Shown in pieces: positions 28,201 through 38,569 of a stretch of DNA of 60,751 nucleotides. Each line of letters begins with the position of its first letter. Positions within the stretch are counted from its first letter, which is position 1. This DNA comes from Rhodospirillales bacterium. GTDB lineage: Bacteria > Pseudomonadota > Alphaproteobacteria > Reyranellales > Reyranellaceae. The stretch lies in contig JACPOB010000052.1 of NCBI GenBank assembly GCA_016185145.1, forward strand, positions 1 to 60,751. Direction: 5' to 3'. The position numbers and the translations under genes were made by a program. The notes under the pieces are model-generated. The model made no database searches and was not told the DNA's origin. It saw only the letters and a program-made list of their open reading frames with translations.

Positions 28201-28665
28201 ATGAGACTGCTCGCCGCGACGTTCGTTTCACTTTTCCTGGTGGCGTCGTCTTCCGCGCAATCCGCAGAGTTGGTGATCCAGCGCGCCGGCTCCCAGCCGT
28301 CGACCAAAGGACCGGCTGACCGCTTCACCGGCGCGGTGCGGGTCGATCCGCTCTTCGCCGCACGCGATCCGGGTCACACGTCCGGCGGCTCCGTTACCTT
28401 CGAGCCAGGCGCCCGCAGCGCCTGGCACACGCATCCGCTGGGCCAGATCCTGATCGTTACGGCGGGTGTCGGCCGAGTGCAGCAATGGGGCGGTGCGATC
28501 CAGGAGATCCGGCCGGGCGACATTGTCCGGATTCCCCCGAACGTGAAGCATTGGCACGGCGCCGCGCTGACGACGGCCATGACCCACATCGCCATCCAGG
28601 AGCATCTCGACGGCAAGGTCGTCGACTGGATGGAAAAGGTCAGTGACGAGCAGTACGGCAGGTGA
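28201..28665 (+). CDS. Exported paralogue of the upstream cupin
   Basis: The 154-residue protein is a tandem duplicate of the preceding cupin with a Sec signal peptide added ([23 protein letters not shown]). The metal-binding AWHTHPLGQ and KHWHG motifs are kept, but residues lining the pocket differ: SGGSV for SGASV, and RIPPNVKH for WTAPGEKH. The pair would place related chemistry in cytosol and periplasm. The ATG at 28201 follows a GGGGAAAGAAAG purine stretch. Confidence 0.85.
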   Translation: MRLLAATFVSLFLVASSSAQSAELVIQRAGSQPSTKGPADRFTGAVRVDPLFAARDPGHTSGGSVTFEPGARSAWHTHPLGQILIVTAGVGRVQQWGGAIQEIRPGDIVRIPPNVKHWHGAALTTAMTHIAIQEHLDGKVVDWMEKVSDEQYGR

Positions 28666-28872
28666 TCGAGGAGGATATCTTCATCGGCCGTGCTGCCATC
28701 GATGCGGCGATGGAGAAACGTCGACGAGTCGGCTAGGCTCGGTGGGACCTCGATCGCCGTTTCCTTACGCCGATTGTGTCGGGATACCATACGAACATCC
28801 GATCGATCGGGGCGCTCAAAGCAAGCACCGTCGCGCGAATCTTGTCGTTCGCCTACTCCATGGAGGCCAGCC

Positions 28873-29325
28873 ATGAGCAAGTTCACCGTCAATGGCAAAG
28901 CGCAGAACTTCAACGGCGATCCGGAGACGCCTCTTCTCTGGTATCTGCGTGACATCGTCGGCATGACCGGCACCAAGTTCGGCTGCGGGCGCGCGCTGTG
29001 CGGCGCCTGCACCGTCCACCTCGACGGCACGGCCGTGCGCTCCTGCCAGATCCAGGTCGGCGACATCGACGGCCAGGCCGTCGTCACCATCGAGGGCCTG
29101 TCGGCCGACGGCAATCATCCCGTGCAGAAGGCCTGGCGCGAGCTCAATGTCGCGCAATGCGGCTACTGCCAGACCGGCCAGATCATGCAGGCCGCATCGC
29201 TGCTCAAGGATACGCCCAAGCCCACCGACCAGCAGATCCTCGACGCCATGAGCGGCAACATCTGTCGCTGCGGCACCTACCCGCGCATCCGTGACGCCAT
29301 CAAGCGCGCCTCGGGCAGAGCGTGA
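28873..29325 (+). CDS. Molybdenum hydroxylase small subunit, [2Fe-2S] (IorA-like)
   Basis: The 150-residue ferredoxin-type subunit has the plant-type 2Fe-2S motif CGRALCGAC (around residues 38-49) and the second cluster motif CGYCQTGQ...ICRCGTYP in the C-terminal half. It passes electrons from the molybdopterin subunit encoded 16 bp downstream. The ATG at 28873 is chosen for the standard MSKFTVNG start. Pairing with a signal-bearing large subunit places the complex in the periplasm, reached by hitch-hiking through Tat. Confidence 0.93.
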   Translation: MSKFTVNGKAQNFNGDPETPLLWYLRDIVGMTGTKFGCGRALCGACTVHLDGTAVRSCQIQVGDIDGQAVVTIEGLSADGNHPVQKAWRELNVAQCGYCQTGQIMQAASLLKDTPKPTDQQILDAMSGNICRCGTYPRIRDAIKRASGRA

Positions 29326-29341
29326 AGGGGAGGGCACGACC

Positions 29342-31633
<2,292 letters not shown>

Positions 31634-31640
31634 TCGCTTT

Positions 31641-31677
31641 CCTCCGGACCGCCGGCGAGACGCCGGCGGTCCGGAGG
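31641..31677. terminator. Family A-related short hairpin (locus 5), likely bidirectional terminator
   Basis: A perfect 17-bp stem, CCTCCGGACCGCCGGCG with its complement, around an AGA loop. It lies between the convergent molybdoenzyme and LLM genes, 2 bp from the latter's stop. It shares the GGACCG core with family A but lacks the TCATGA centre. Confidence 0.75.
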
Positions 31678-31679
31678 AA

Positions 31680-32648
31680 CTAGGCCGCCTTCTTCGCGCG
31701 CAACGCGGGCGCGAGCTTGCGCTCGAACAGCTCGAAGAAGAAATCCTGATCCGGGCCGATCTGCGTCAGGATGATGTGATCGCAGCCGATGGCGGTCAGT
31801 TCGTGGATCGCCTCGAGATGGCGATCGGCCGACGGCCCACAGCTGATCTCTTCGCCGACCATGTCGACCGAAACGTGCTTCGAGGCCGCGGCAAAGGCCT
31901 CGTCGTGCGGCAGCTCGGCCAGCACCGCCCAACCCGACAGCGTCCATCGGTAATGGCGATGCGCTGTCTCGCGCGCCTCATCCTCGTCGGCGGCGGCGCA
32001 CATCGCGACCTCGGCATAGCGCGGTCCCTTGCCGCCGGCACCGGTGAACGCCTTGATCAGCTCCTTCTCGGGCTCGGTCACGATCAGCCCGTCGGCTTTC
32101 TCGCCGGCCAGCCGGCCAGCCTCCGGGCCTCCGGCTGCCACGATGACCGGTGGCTTGCGCCTGGGGCGATCGAACAGCCTGGCGTGATCGAGCTTGAAGT
32201 GTTGGCCGCGATAGGTCGTGAGCTTGCCCGCCAGCAGTCCCTGGATGATGTCGAGCGCCTCGGACAGCCGCTCATGGCGCTCGACGACGCCCGGCCAGCC
32301 CTGGCCGACGACGTGTTCGTTGAGGCGCTCGCCTGCTCCGAGGCCGAGCGTGAAGCGGCCGTCGGTCAGCAGCCCCATGGTGGCCGCTGCCTGGGCGATG
32401 ATCGCGGGGTGATAGCGCATGATCGGGCAGGTCACCGCCGTCATCAGCCCCAGCCGCTCGGTCGCCTGCGCGGCCGCCCCCAGTACCGACCAGGCGAACG
32501 GCGCGTGACCCTGCTCCTCGAGCCAGGGGAAGTAGTGGTCGGAGATCGCGGCGAAGTCGAAGCCCGCCTGTTCGGCCCGCTTGGCGTTGCGGACGAGATC
32601 GGCGGGTCCGTGCTCCTCGGTCATCAGCTTGTAGCCGAGCTTCACCAT
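31680..32648 (-). CDS. LLM-class F420-dependent oxidoreductase
   Basis: The 322-residue TIM-barrel protein resembles the F420-dependent glucose-6-phosphate dehydrogenase-related subfamily: KLGYKLMTEEHGPADLV, AAISDHYFPWLEEQGHAPF, GLGAGERLNEHV and AAGGPEAGRLAGEKADG. Such enzymes use deazaflavin F420 or FMN for hydride transfer on diverse substrates. The ATG at 32648 follows GGAGGCACAT, and longer extensions lack a site. No F420 biosynthesis gene lies in the window. It is monocistronic by layout. Confidence 0.85.
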   Translation of the reverse strand: MVKLGYKLMTEEHGPADLVRNAKRAEQAGFDFAAISDHYFPWLEEQGHAPFAWSVLGAAAQATERLGLMTAVTCPIMRYHPAIIAQAAATMGLLTDGRFTLGLGAGERLNEHVVGQGWPGVVERHERLSEALDIIQGLLAGKLTTYRGQHFKLDHARLFDRPRRKPPVIVAAGGPEAGRLAGEKADGLIVTEPEKELIKAFTGAGGKGPRYAEVAMCAAADEDEARETAHRHYRWTLSGWAVLAELPHDEAFAAASKHVSVDMVGEEISCGPSADRHLEAIHELTAIGCDHIILTQIGPDQDFFFELFERKLAPALRAKKAA

Positions 32649-32775
32649 ATGTGCCTCCGTGGCGTGATGCTGCGCTATCGCGGAAGAACACGCGCACAGC
32701 ATGAAGGTTGCCGGCGCAACGGATGGCCGCACGCCGACGTTCACGGATGACAGCGAGTGCTGCAAAGGAGGCCCA

Positions 32776-32925
32776 ATGATCCGCAAGCTCTCGTCCGGCG
32801 AATACCGCCTCTACTCACGCAAGGTCGATTCCAGGACCGGCAAGCGGCGCAATCTCGGCACCTTCAAGTCGCGGGCGGCCGCCGAGAAGCATGAACGTGC
32901 CGTGCAGTACTTCAAACGTCACTGA
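32776..32925 (+). CDS. Conserved 49-residue basic protein
   Basis: A strong AAAGGAGG site 5 bp before the ATG at 32776 opens a 49-residue, highly basic frame (MIRKLSSGEYRLYSRKVDS...KRRNLGTFKSRAAAEKHERA). I recall very similar short proteins across Rhizobiales, annotated only as hypothetical. The pattern (YRLYSRK, GKRRNLGTF, AAAEKHER) looks like a compact nucleic-acid-binding or integrase-arm-type fold (beta-beta-beta-helix). No partner is evident. Confidence 0.75.
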   Translation: MIRKLSSGEYRLYSRKVDSRTGKRRNLGTFKSRAAAEKHERAVQYFKRH

Positions 32926-32976
32926 GCGGACTGCACCCAAAGATGGTTCTTGGTTTGCCGCCAAGCTTTGCGCCAT

Positions 32977-33372
32977 ATGGCCATCGTCATGCCGCTTCAC
33001 TGGAAAATCGCACCCCTCGAGCAGATGGTCGTCTGCGTCTCCGAGGGCGCGGTCACCAAGGACGAGTTGATGGCCTACTTCAAGGCGCTCGAAGAAGCCG
33101 GCGCCTCGCATTATCGAAAGATGCTCGATGCGAGCCGCGGCGAATGTTGCCTGACCGCGGACGAAGTCGCCGAGATCGCGGCCTATGTGAGGTCGCGCGA
33201 GTGGCAGGGCACGCCGGGACCCATGGCCATCTTCACGGGCTCGTCGGGGAATGACGAGTTCCTGCGGGCGGTCAGCCCCTTGTTGCGGGCCGGCCGGCGG
33301 CTCAGGACATTCTCGACCATCCACGAGGCGCGCCGATGGCTGGACCGGGCGCCGCTTGGACGGTCGTGCTGA
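32977..33372 (+). CDS. SpoIIAA/STAS-like conserved protein
   Basis: The 131-residue protein has the pattern of SpoIIAA-like (STAS-fold) stand-alone proteins: an N-terminal strand WKIAPLEQMVVCVSEG, helix TKDELMAYFKALEEA, RKMLDASRGEC, and C-terminal FTGSSGNDEFLRAVSPLL, FSTIHEARRWL. The role is unknown. The internal ATG at 32977 is chosen because it directly precedes the first strand. A decayed paralogous fragment with the same FTGSS-NDEFLR wording is found at about 38986-39050. Confidence 0.7.
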   Translation: MAIVMPLHWKIAPLEQMVVCVSEGAVTKDELMAYFKALEEAGASHYRKMLDASRGECCLTADEVAEIAAYVRSREWQGTPGPMAIFTGSSGNDEFLRAVSPLLRAGRRLRTFSTIHEARRWLDRAPLGRSC

Positions 33373-33464
33373 CCGCTGCGGGCATCGGCTTCGCCGTAGG
33401 GCGTGCGGTTGACCCGCTCGTCGCTGGCTGTCGGCAGCCGGATGGTGCCGATGGGGCTTACTGA

Positions 33465-34028
33465 TCAGAGGCAGGGATTCGTCACCGGAGGGCGCGGCGC
33501 GGCGATCGTCTGGCCGTACGCTGCCTTCACCTCGGCGCGCGACTTCGATTTGAGCTCGGCGGCAAGTGGTTCGAGGAAAGCCAGCCGCACGGTGCGGCAG
33601 ATGCCGCTGCCCGGCTGGGCCCGAAGCCGTCGTTCCTCGAAGCGCGCCTGCAACTCGGCCTTGGTTACTGGCGTCAGGCTATTGGCGACGATGAAGTCAT
33701 CGTAGGCCTCGATCACTTCGCCGAGCAGGGTGGACGCCTCGGAGAATTCACCCGGAAAGCAAACGTCGGCCACGGTCTTCATGCCGACGACGATCTCCCA
33801 GGCGCACAGCACCGCGCCATGCGGCGAGCTGTCGAAGCCGACGACGGCGCCGTCCTGCAGCGACAAGGTCACCGTTCCCTGGCGAATCTTGAGGATCCTC
33901 GACCCGTCGTCATTCCGTAGGGTCACTTCCATGCCAGGGCGCCGGGCGAGCGCCTCGAGGTCGGTGGATTGGGCGACAGCGGCTTCTGCCGCCAGGACGA
34001 GAAAAGCCAATGGCAACAATCTGGTCAT
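33465..34028 (-). CDS. Exported hypothetical protein
   Basis: The 187-residue protein has a clear Sec signal (MTRLLPLAFLVLAAEAAVAQ) and a short mature domain with two well-separated cysteines (VLCAWEIVVG, VADVCFPGEF) and a third and fourth near the C terminus (GICRTVRLAF, VTNPCL), probably forming disulfides. No family is recognised. It lies alone between the STAS-like gene and the alcohol dehydrogenase. The ATG at 34028 is the last start before the signal core. Confidence 0.7.
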   Translation of the reverse strand: MTRLLPLAFLVLAAEAAVAQSTDLEALARRPGMEVTLRNDDGSRILKIRQGTVTLSLQDGAVVGFDSSPHGAVLCAWEIVVGMKTVADVCFPGEFSEASTLLGEVIEAYDDFIVANSLTPVTKAELQARFEERRLRAQPGSGICRTVRLAFLEPLAAELKSKSRAEVKAAYGQTIAAPRPPVTNPCL

Positions 34029-34214
34029 GCGCGCTCCCGGGCAAAAAGGTCCTGTCGGCCGTCTCTCCAGGAATGACGCATGGCATGCGCCGTTCGTTAC
34101 GCCACGCCGAGTGCAGCCGATCGCCATGGCGACCTCGGACTCTTTGGGGGCCGGACGTTGCCCGAGCGGATCGACGATGCCTTGGCCCGGCGCAAACGCC
34201 CGGTCCGTGTCCCG

Positions 34215-35198
34215 TCAAGGCACCAGGACGGCGGCACCCTGGAAGCGACCCGCTCGCAGGTCGGACAATGCCTGGTTGGCGGCGGCGAGCGGATAGACCT
34301 TGGTCGTGGTGACCACACCCGCCGTGGGCGCCATGGACAGGAACTCGACAGCGTCCTGTCTCGTCAGGTTGGCGACCGAGAGGAGCTGGCGTTCCTCCCA
34401 CAGCAGCCGATACGGAAAGGCCGGGATGTCGCTCATGTGGATGCCGCCGCAAACCACGCGGCCACCCTTGCGCACCGCCCGAAGCGCTGCGGCAACCAGC
34501 GCGCCGACAGGCGCAAACAGGATCGCCGCGTCGAGGAGCTCCGGCGGCAGCTCGGACGAGGAGCCGGCCCATCTGGCGCCGAGCGACAAGGCATGCGCCT
34601 GCGCGGCGCTATCGCCCGGCCGGGTGAAGGCGTAGACGTCTCGGCCCTGCCAACGGCAGACCTGCGCGATGATATGGCCGGCGGCGCCGAATCCGTAGAG
34701 ACCGATGCGATGCCCGTCGCCCGCCAGCTTGAGCGACCGCCAGCCGATCAGTCCGGCGCAAAGGAGTGGCGCAGCCGCGACCGGATCGTCGAAGCCGTCC
34801 AGAGCGAAGGCGTAGGCGGCGTCAGCCACCGTGTGGGTGGCGAACCCGCCGTCGCGGCCGTGTCCGGTGAAGACCGGATGATCGCAGAGATTCTCGCGAT
34901 GGCTCGAACAGTAGGGACAGGTGCCGCAGGTATGGCCGAGCCACGGCACGCCCACGCGTTGCCCGAGCTGGTGCGACGTGACGCCGGGCCCCAGCGCCTC
35001 GACGATGCCCACGATCTCGTGGCCCGGCACGACCGGCAACCGAATGTCGGGCAATTCGCCGTCGACGATATGCAGGTCGGTGCGACAAACGCCGCACGCT
35101 TCGACACGCAGGCAAATCTCGCCCGCGGCCGGTCTGGGGTCTGGCCGCGTGTCGGGGACGAGTGGGCCGCCGCGGGCCGCCAGAACCATCGCCTGCAC
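34215..35198 (-). CDS. Zinc-dependent alcohol dehydrogenase
   Basis: The 327-residue medium-chain dehydrogenase has catalytic-zinc residues in CGVCRTDLH and GHEIVG, a four-Cys structural zinc loop (CGTCPYCSSHRENLC) and the NAD(P) motif GLYGFGAAGH. The start is GTG at 35198, which sits 9 bp after a perfect AAGGAGG; the longer ATG at 35285 lacks a site. A TTGA-N6-TCAC near-match to an FNR/FixK box lies at 35307-35320, about 110 bp upstream. Together with its neighbours it suggests use under low oxygen, for example re-oxidising NADH through aldehyde reduction. Confidence 0.92.
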   Translation of the reverse strand: MQAMVLAARGGPLVPDTRPDPRPAAGEICLRVEACGVCRTDLHIVDGELPDIRLPVVPGHEIVGIVEALGPGVTSHQLGQRVGVPWLGHTCGTCPYCSSHRENLCDHPVFTGHGRDGGFATHTVADAAYAFALDGFDDPVAAAPLLCAGLIGWRSLKLAGDGHRIGLYGFGAAGHIIAQVCRWQGRDVYAFTRPGDSAAQAHALSLGARWAGSSSELPPELLDAAILFAPVGALVAAALRAVRKGGRVVCGGIHMSDIPAFPYRLLWEERQLLSVANLTRQDAVEFLSMAPTAGVVTTTKVYPLAAANQALSDLRAGRFQGAAVLVP

Positions 35199-35306
35199 GG
35201 GCTTGGGCCTCCTTCCGATGCAGTGGAACACCGTTGCCGGCACGGGCGCAACGGCGCCCATGCCGGCGACGGAGCCGTTCTTCAAGCCGCCTTGATGTCG
35301 ACCTGC

Positions 35307-35320
35307 TTGACGTCGGTCAC
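35307..35320. promoter_or_regulatory. Near-consensus FNR/FixK box
   Basis: TTGACGTCGGTCAC, one mismatch from TTGA-N6-TCAA, in the divergent region between the alcohol dehydrogenase and MORN genes. It supports, but does not prove, control by a CRP/FNR-family regulator. Confidence 0.4.
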
Positions 35321-35383
35321 CGGGTCTTACTCGTCTTGTGTTCCCACCCGTTACTAATATCGTGCGCGCTCGGGCGAGGGTGT

Positions 35384-35397
35384 TTGATCTGGCTCAT
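35384..35397. promoter_or_regulatory. Near-consensus FNR/FixK box
   Basis: TTGATCTGGCTCAT, one mismatch from TTGA-N6-TCAA, 34 bp before the ATG of the MORN-repeat gene. Its closeness to the start codon would need a very short leader or a repressing role. Confidence 0.35.
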
Positions 35398-35431
35398 ACG
35401 ATTGCCAAGTCGGGTACGGTTTCCTGTCATC

Positions 35432-36004
35432 ATGGCTGTTTCTTCTAACGGGGGCGGCATCGCCATCGGCAAGAGGGCTTGCGCGCTGGTTCGCATGGTT
35501 GCGACCTGTGGCATCCTCATTCTGGCCCCACCGCTGGCCCTCGCGGCCGCCGAAGTCCGCGAAGGGTGCGATGTTCGAGAACCGGATTCGTTGGAGATCG
35601 ACTGGACGACCCCATGCCAGGACGGCAGCTGGGACCTCGATCCGCGGGCCGGATGCCGGATGTGGAATTGGCGTCCAGATCCCGAAGATACTGCGACATG
35701 GTCCGGCCGCTGCGTGTCCGGCCGCAAGGAAGGACATGGCACCGTCCAGTGGTACGAGCACGGTCGGCCCATCGATCGCTTCGAGGGCGTCTTTCGCCGC
35801 GGCAAGCGGGAGAGTTTCGGCCGCTACGACTGGCCGGCCGGCCAGAGCTATCACGGCGCCTACGTCGCCGACCTGCCGGACGGGCAGGGCGTCGTGACCA
35901 TCGATGGTGCGTCGTTCGAGGGGACCTGGCGTCGCGGCTGCCTGGTGCACGGCGACAAGCGCATTGCCATCGGCGTTCCGCTCAGCGCCTGTGGTGCCCA
36001 ATGA
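35432..36004 (+). CDS. Exported MORN-repeat protein
   Basis: The 190-residue protein has an N-terminal hydrophobic signal (CGILILAPPLALAAAEV) preceded by a long basic leader. The mature region contains several MORN-like repeats: WSGRCVSGRKEGHGTVQWYE, FEGVFRRGKRESFGRYDWP, YHGAYVADLPDGQGVVT and FEGTWRRG. Paired cysteines (GCDV, TPCQ, GCRM, RCVS) suggest periplasmic disulfides. MORN proteins usually bind lipids or act as scaffolds. Its stop overlaps the hdeD start (ATGA), so the two are translationally coupled. Confidence 0.8.
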   Translation: MAVSSNGGGIAIGKRACALVRMVATCGILILAPPLALAAAEVREGCDVREPDSLEIDWTTPCQDGSWDLDPRAGCRMWNWRPDPEDTATWSGRCVSGRKEGHGTVQWYEHGRPIDRFEGVFRRGKRESFGRYDWPAGQSYHGAYVADLPDGQGVVTIDGASFEGTWRRGCLVHGDKRIAIGVPLSACGAQ

Positions 36005-36555
36005 GCGACGTCGACGAAGCGGCCCTGCTCGATGCGGCCGCCGATCATCGCTCGCTGCTGCGGCTGCGCGGGATTGCGGCAATCGCCTTTGCCTTCCTCG
36101 CCTTTTTCTGGCCAAAGCCCACCCTGGTCGATTTGACGATCCTGTGGGGCGCCTACTCCTGCGTCGATGGCGTTCTCGCTCTGACTGCCGCGATCAGAGG
36201 CAAGGCCGGCACGGCACGAGCATGGCTGGGCCTGATTGGGGTGGCAGGCATTGCCTGTGCCGGCGCCGTGCTGATCGCGCCGCAGGAACTCGCGGCGCAC
36301 ATGGTTGCGATCGTCTCCATTTGGGCCGGCTTGGCTGGGGCGATGTACGTGTGGGTCGCGCTGAAGCTGCGCACGGCGGTCCAGGGAGGTTGGGTCCTGG
36401 CCTTGGATGGGATCGGCATCATTCTGTTCGGCCTGGCCTTGGCCTTTTGGCCGCGCTTGGAGCCGGCAGCATTGGTGTGGCTCACCGGATGGTTCGCGGC
36501 GCTGCTGGGAAGCCTGCTGGTGTCCGTCAGCCTTTGGCTGGGCGCATCGCGCTGA
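36001..36555 (+). CDS. HdeD-family membrane protein (DUF308)
   Basis: The 184-residue protein has six predicted membrane helices arranged in DUF308 pairs (RLRGIAAIAFAFLAFFWPKP, LTILWGAYSCVDGVLALT, AGIACAGAVLIAPQELA, and others). HdeD of E. coli contributes to acid resistance at high cell density, but the mechanism is unclear. Coupling to the MORN gene and position in the low-oxygen-type cluster suggest a stress role. Confidence 0.88.
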   Translation: MSDVDEAALLDAAADHRSLLRLRGIAAIAFAFLAFFWPKPTLVDLTILWGAYSCVDGVLALTAAIRGKAGTARAWLGLIGVAGIACAGAVLIAPQELAAHMVAIVSIWAGLAGAMYVWVALKLRTAVQGGWVLALDGIGIILFGLALAFWPRLEPAALVWLTGWFAALLGSLLVSVSLWLGASR

Positions 36556-36627
36556 GCAGCGGGCCGGGACGTCCATTCTTCGGCTCGAGGCGGACGCGCT
36601 CGCCGTGCGTGCGCCGGCAATCACCGC

Positions 36628-36933
36628 TCACTTGGCGCGAAGACTGTAGATGTAGGCGATGAGGTCATCCTGTTGTCGCCTGCTGAGGGCAAGATCGGGC
36701 ATGCGACTGTGCTGGGGATTCATCGCTGCCCGAAGTTGATCGGCCGACAAGCCTGGCCTGGCGGCAATGCTGGGAAAGGTCGGCAGGCCATCGGCTGGCG
36801 CCGAGGTCGCCGCTCGCTCTACCACGTGACAGGAAGAACACCATCGAAGGGCGATGTCGCGCCCCTGCTGCGCATCCTGTGCGGCGGCAAGAGACGGGAT
36901 GAACACGATGACGCCAGCAAGGCGGCGAAGCAT
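36628..36933 (-). CDS. Small monohaem c-type cytochrome
   Basis: The 101-residue protein has a signal peptide (MLRRLAGVIVFIPSLAAAQ), one haem-binding CSSCH (Cys32, Cys35, His36) and a probable axial Met in HSRMPDLALS, so it is a soluble periplasmic class I cytochrome c. The C terminus (QQDDLIAYIYSLRA) is typical. It is divergent from the CBS gene, sharing an intergenic region with a perfect FNR box at 37018-37031. It may carry electrons to a terminal oxidase or reductase. Confidence 0.88.
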   Translation of the reverse strand: MLRRLAGVIVFIPSLAAAQDAQQGRDIALRWCSSCHVVERAATSAPADGLPTFPSIAARPGLSADQLRAAMNPQHSRMPDLALSRRQQDDLIAYIYSLRAK

Positions 36934-37017
36934 GGGTTCGCTCCCGGTGTTGAACGCGTCCGTTGGCCGCGTCGAGGCGGCAGGCTGAAAGAATAAGCCG
37001 TCCTTGCCGGTCAGGCG

Positions 37018-37031
37018 TTGATCCTGATCAA
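37018..37031. promoter_or_regulatory. Perfect FNR/Anr/FixK box
   Basis: TTGATCCTGATCAA matches the FNR consensus TTGAT-N4-ATCAA in every position. It lies between the divergent cytochrome c and CBS genes, centred 66 bp before the CBS start and 91 bp before the cytochrome start. An activator bound here would predict a CBS transcript starting near 37066. Confidence 0.75.
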
Positions 37032-37090
37032 GCCCGCGATGGCAAAATGCGCGCAGCATGCCTACGGCCGACTGTTCCACGGAGGGCATG

Positions 37091-37510
37091 ATGCGAAAAT
37101 TCTCCGTCGTAACCCTGCACCATCATCCGATCATGATGGACGAGGCGGCCAGCGTGATGGACGCCTGCGACCAGATGCGTGTTCGTCAGGCTGGAGCGGT
37201 GCTGGTGACGGGAGATGCCGGTCGACTGGTCGGCATCTTCACCGGTCGCGATGCGGTGTGCCGGGTCCTGGCGCAACGACGCGACCCGCACGGCACCCGC
37301 CTCGCCGAGGTCATGACGCGGGATCCCAAGACAATGTTGCCTGACCACACCGCGGTCGACGCCTTGCGCATGATGGCGGAGGGCGGCTTTCGACACGCGC
37401 CGCTGGTCAAGAATGGCGGAATTGTCGGCCTGGTTTCCCGCGGTGACTTCAGGGGGCTAGAACTGAATCCCGACGATGAGGAATGCGATCTCTGGGAGCA
37501 CCTGCGATGA
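37091..37510 (+). CDS. Tandem CBS-domain protein
   Basis: The 139-residue protein is two CBS motifs back to back (AASVMDACDQMRVRQAGAVL through IFTGRDAVCRVL, then AVDALRMMAEGGFRHAPLV through LVSRGDFRG). It forms a Bateman module that normally binds adenosine nucleotides. An in-frame ATG at 37088 is also possible; GGAGG spacing favours 37091. A perfect FNR box lies 60 bp upstream. Stand-alone CBS proteins beside Usp genes are common in FixK/Anr regulons. Confidence 0.88.
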   Translation: MRKFSVVTLHHHPIMMDEAASVMDACDQMRVRQAGAVLVTGDAGRLVGIFTGRDAVCRVLAQRRDPHGTRLAEVMTRDPKTMLPDHTAVDALRMMAEGGFRHAPLVKNGGIVGLVSRGDFRGLELNPDDEECDLWEHLR

Positions 37511-37584
37511 AACGGCCGGCGCCTCTCAGGAATGCATGAAGACGAGGGGCGGTCGTCGTTGAGACTGCACGCCGACGATACCCC

Positions 37585-38421
37585 TCAGTGCGACATGAAA
37601 ACAGGAACAGTCATGCTGGCGAGCAGGGTGCGGCTCGCGCCGCCCAGCACCATCTCGCGCAGCCGGGAATGGCCGTACAAGCCCATCACGACCAGGTCGA
37701 CCTCGTGGTCGGCGGCGCGCGACAGGATCACTCTGCCGACATCTGAGTCGGAGGTCACGTCGCGCTGCACCGTCACCTTGACGCCATGCCGCGCCAGCCA
37801 TGCCGCGACATCGGCGCCCGGCTCCGCGCCGTGGCCATAATTGGACGAGCGGGGATCCACGCAGAGAACGATGACCTTGGAGGCGGCCTGGAAAAGCGGC
37901 AACGCATCAGAGGCCGCGCGGGCGCTCTCGCGGCTTGCGTTCCAACCCAGCATGACGGTCTTGCCACACCCTGCGGGCGCGCCTACGTGCGGCACCACCA
38001 GTATCGGCCGGCCGGTCGACAGGGCCATGGTTTCAGGCAGGTCGAGCGGCACGAAAGACGGCGCGCCAGGATTGGATTGGCCGAGCACCATGAGGTCGGC
38101 GTAACGCGCATGGACGGCCAGACGTGCGTCCGCATAGCCGTCCTCGGACCGCCATGCCGTCTTCAGCTCTGTGCCCTTCACGGCCCTGGCAAAGGCTGCC
38201 TTCGCGGCTGCCAGGTTCGCCTTCGCCGTTTCTTCGAAGACGGCGAACAAGTTGCCCATGGCCGAGGCCCCAGCGAGCATGGGTGGCGCTTCGAACGGCT
38301 CCTGGATGTGCACGCCGATGAGATGGGCATCATTGCGCTTGGCCAGTTCGACCGCGATGGCAATCCTGTGCGCAACGTTCGGATCGGCATCGCAATGTAC
38401 CAGGATGGTCTTGTAGCCCAT
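37585..38421 (-). CDS. Universal stress protein, tandem UspA domains
   Basis: The 278-residue protein carries two Usp folds. The first (residues 1-145) has a degenerate nucleotide loop (VLGQSNPGAPSFVPLDLPE). The second keeps the ATP-binding pattern G-x2-G-x9-G (MGLYGHSRLREMVLGGASR). Such proteins are induced by anoxia and starvation. A TTGA-N6-TCAA box at 38478-38493, 57 bp upstream of the ATG, fits FNR/FixK activation. The CBS gene converges on it from the other side, 74 bp away. Confidence 0.92.
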   Translation of the reverse strand: MGYKTILVHCDADPNVAHRIAIAVELAKRNDAHLIGVHIQEPFEAPPMLAGASAMGNLFAVFEETAKANLAAAKAAFARAVKGTELKTAWRSEDGYADARLAVHARYADLMVLGQSNPGAPSFVPLDLPETMALSTGRPILVVPHVGAPAGCGKTVMLGWNASRESARAASDALPLFQAASKVIVLCVDPRSSNYGHGAEPGADVAAWLARHGVKVTVQRDVTSDSDVGRVILSRAADHEVDLVVMGLYGHSRLREMVLGGASRTLLASMTVPVFMSH

Positions 38422-38477
38422 GGCCGCCTCCTATCGTCGTGGCGTCGCACAGGATGGCGTAGCTGACGCCGGACGAC

Positions 38478-38493
38478 TTTGACGCAGGTCAAA
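38478..38493. promoter_or_regulatory. FNR/FixK-type box upstream of the Usp gene
   Basis: TTTGACGCAGGTCAAA, a perfect palindrome with TTGA-N6-TCAA half-sites, centred 65 bp before the Usp ATG on the minus strand. With activation from -41.5 this gives a 5' leader of about 23 bases. Confidence 0.65.
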
Positions 38494-38569
38494 ACCGCCG
38501 CGGCGCCTGTCGTCAGGTCGATCGGATAACGGGCTTTCTTTGGTCCAGTTCATCTCCGGCTGGTGATCG

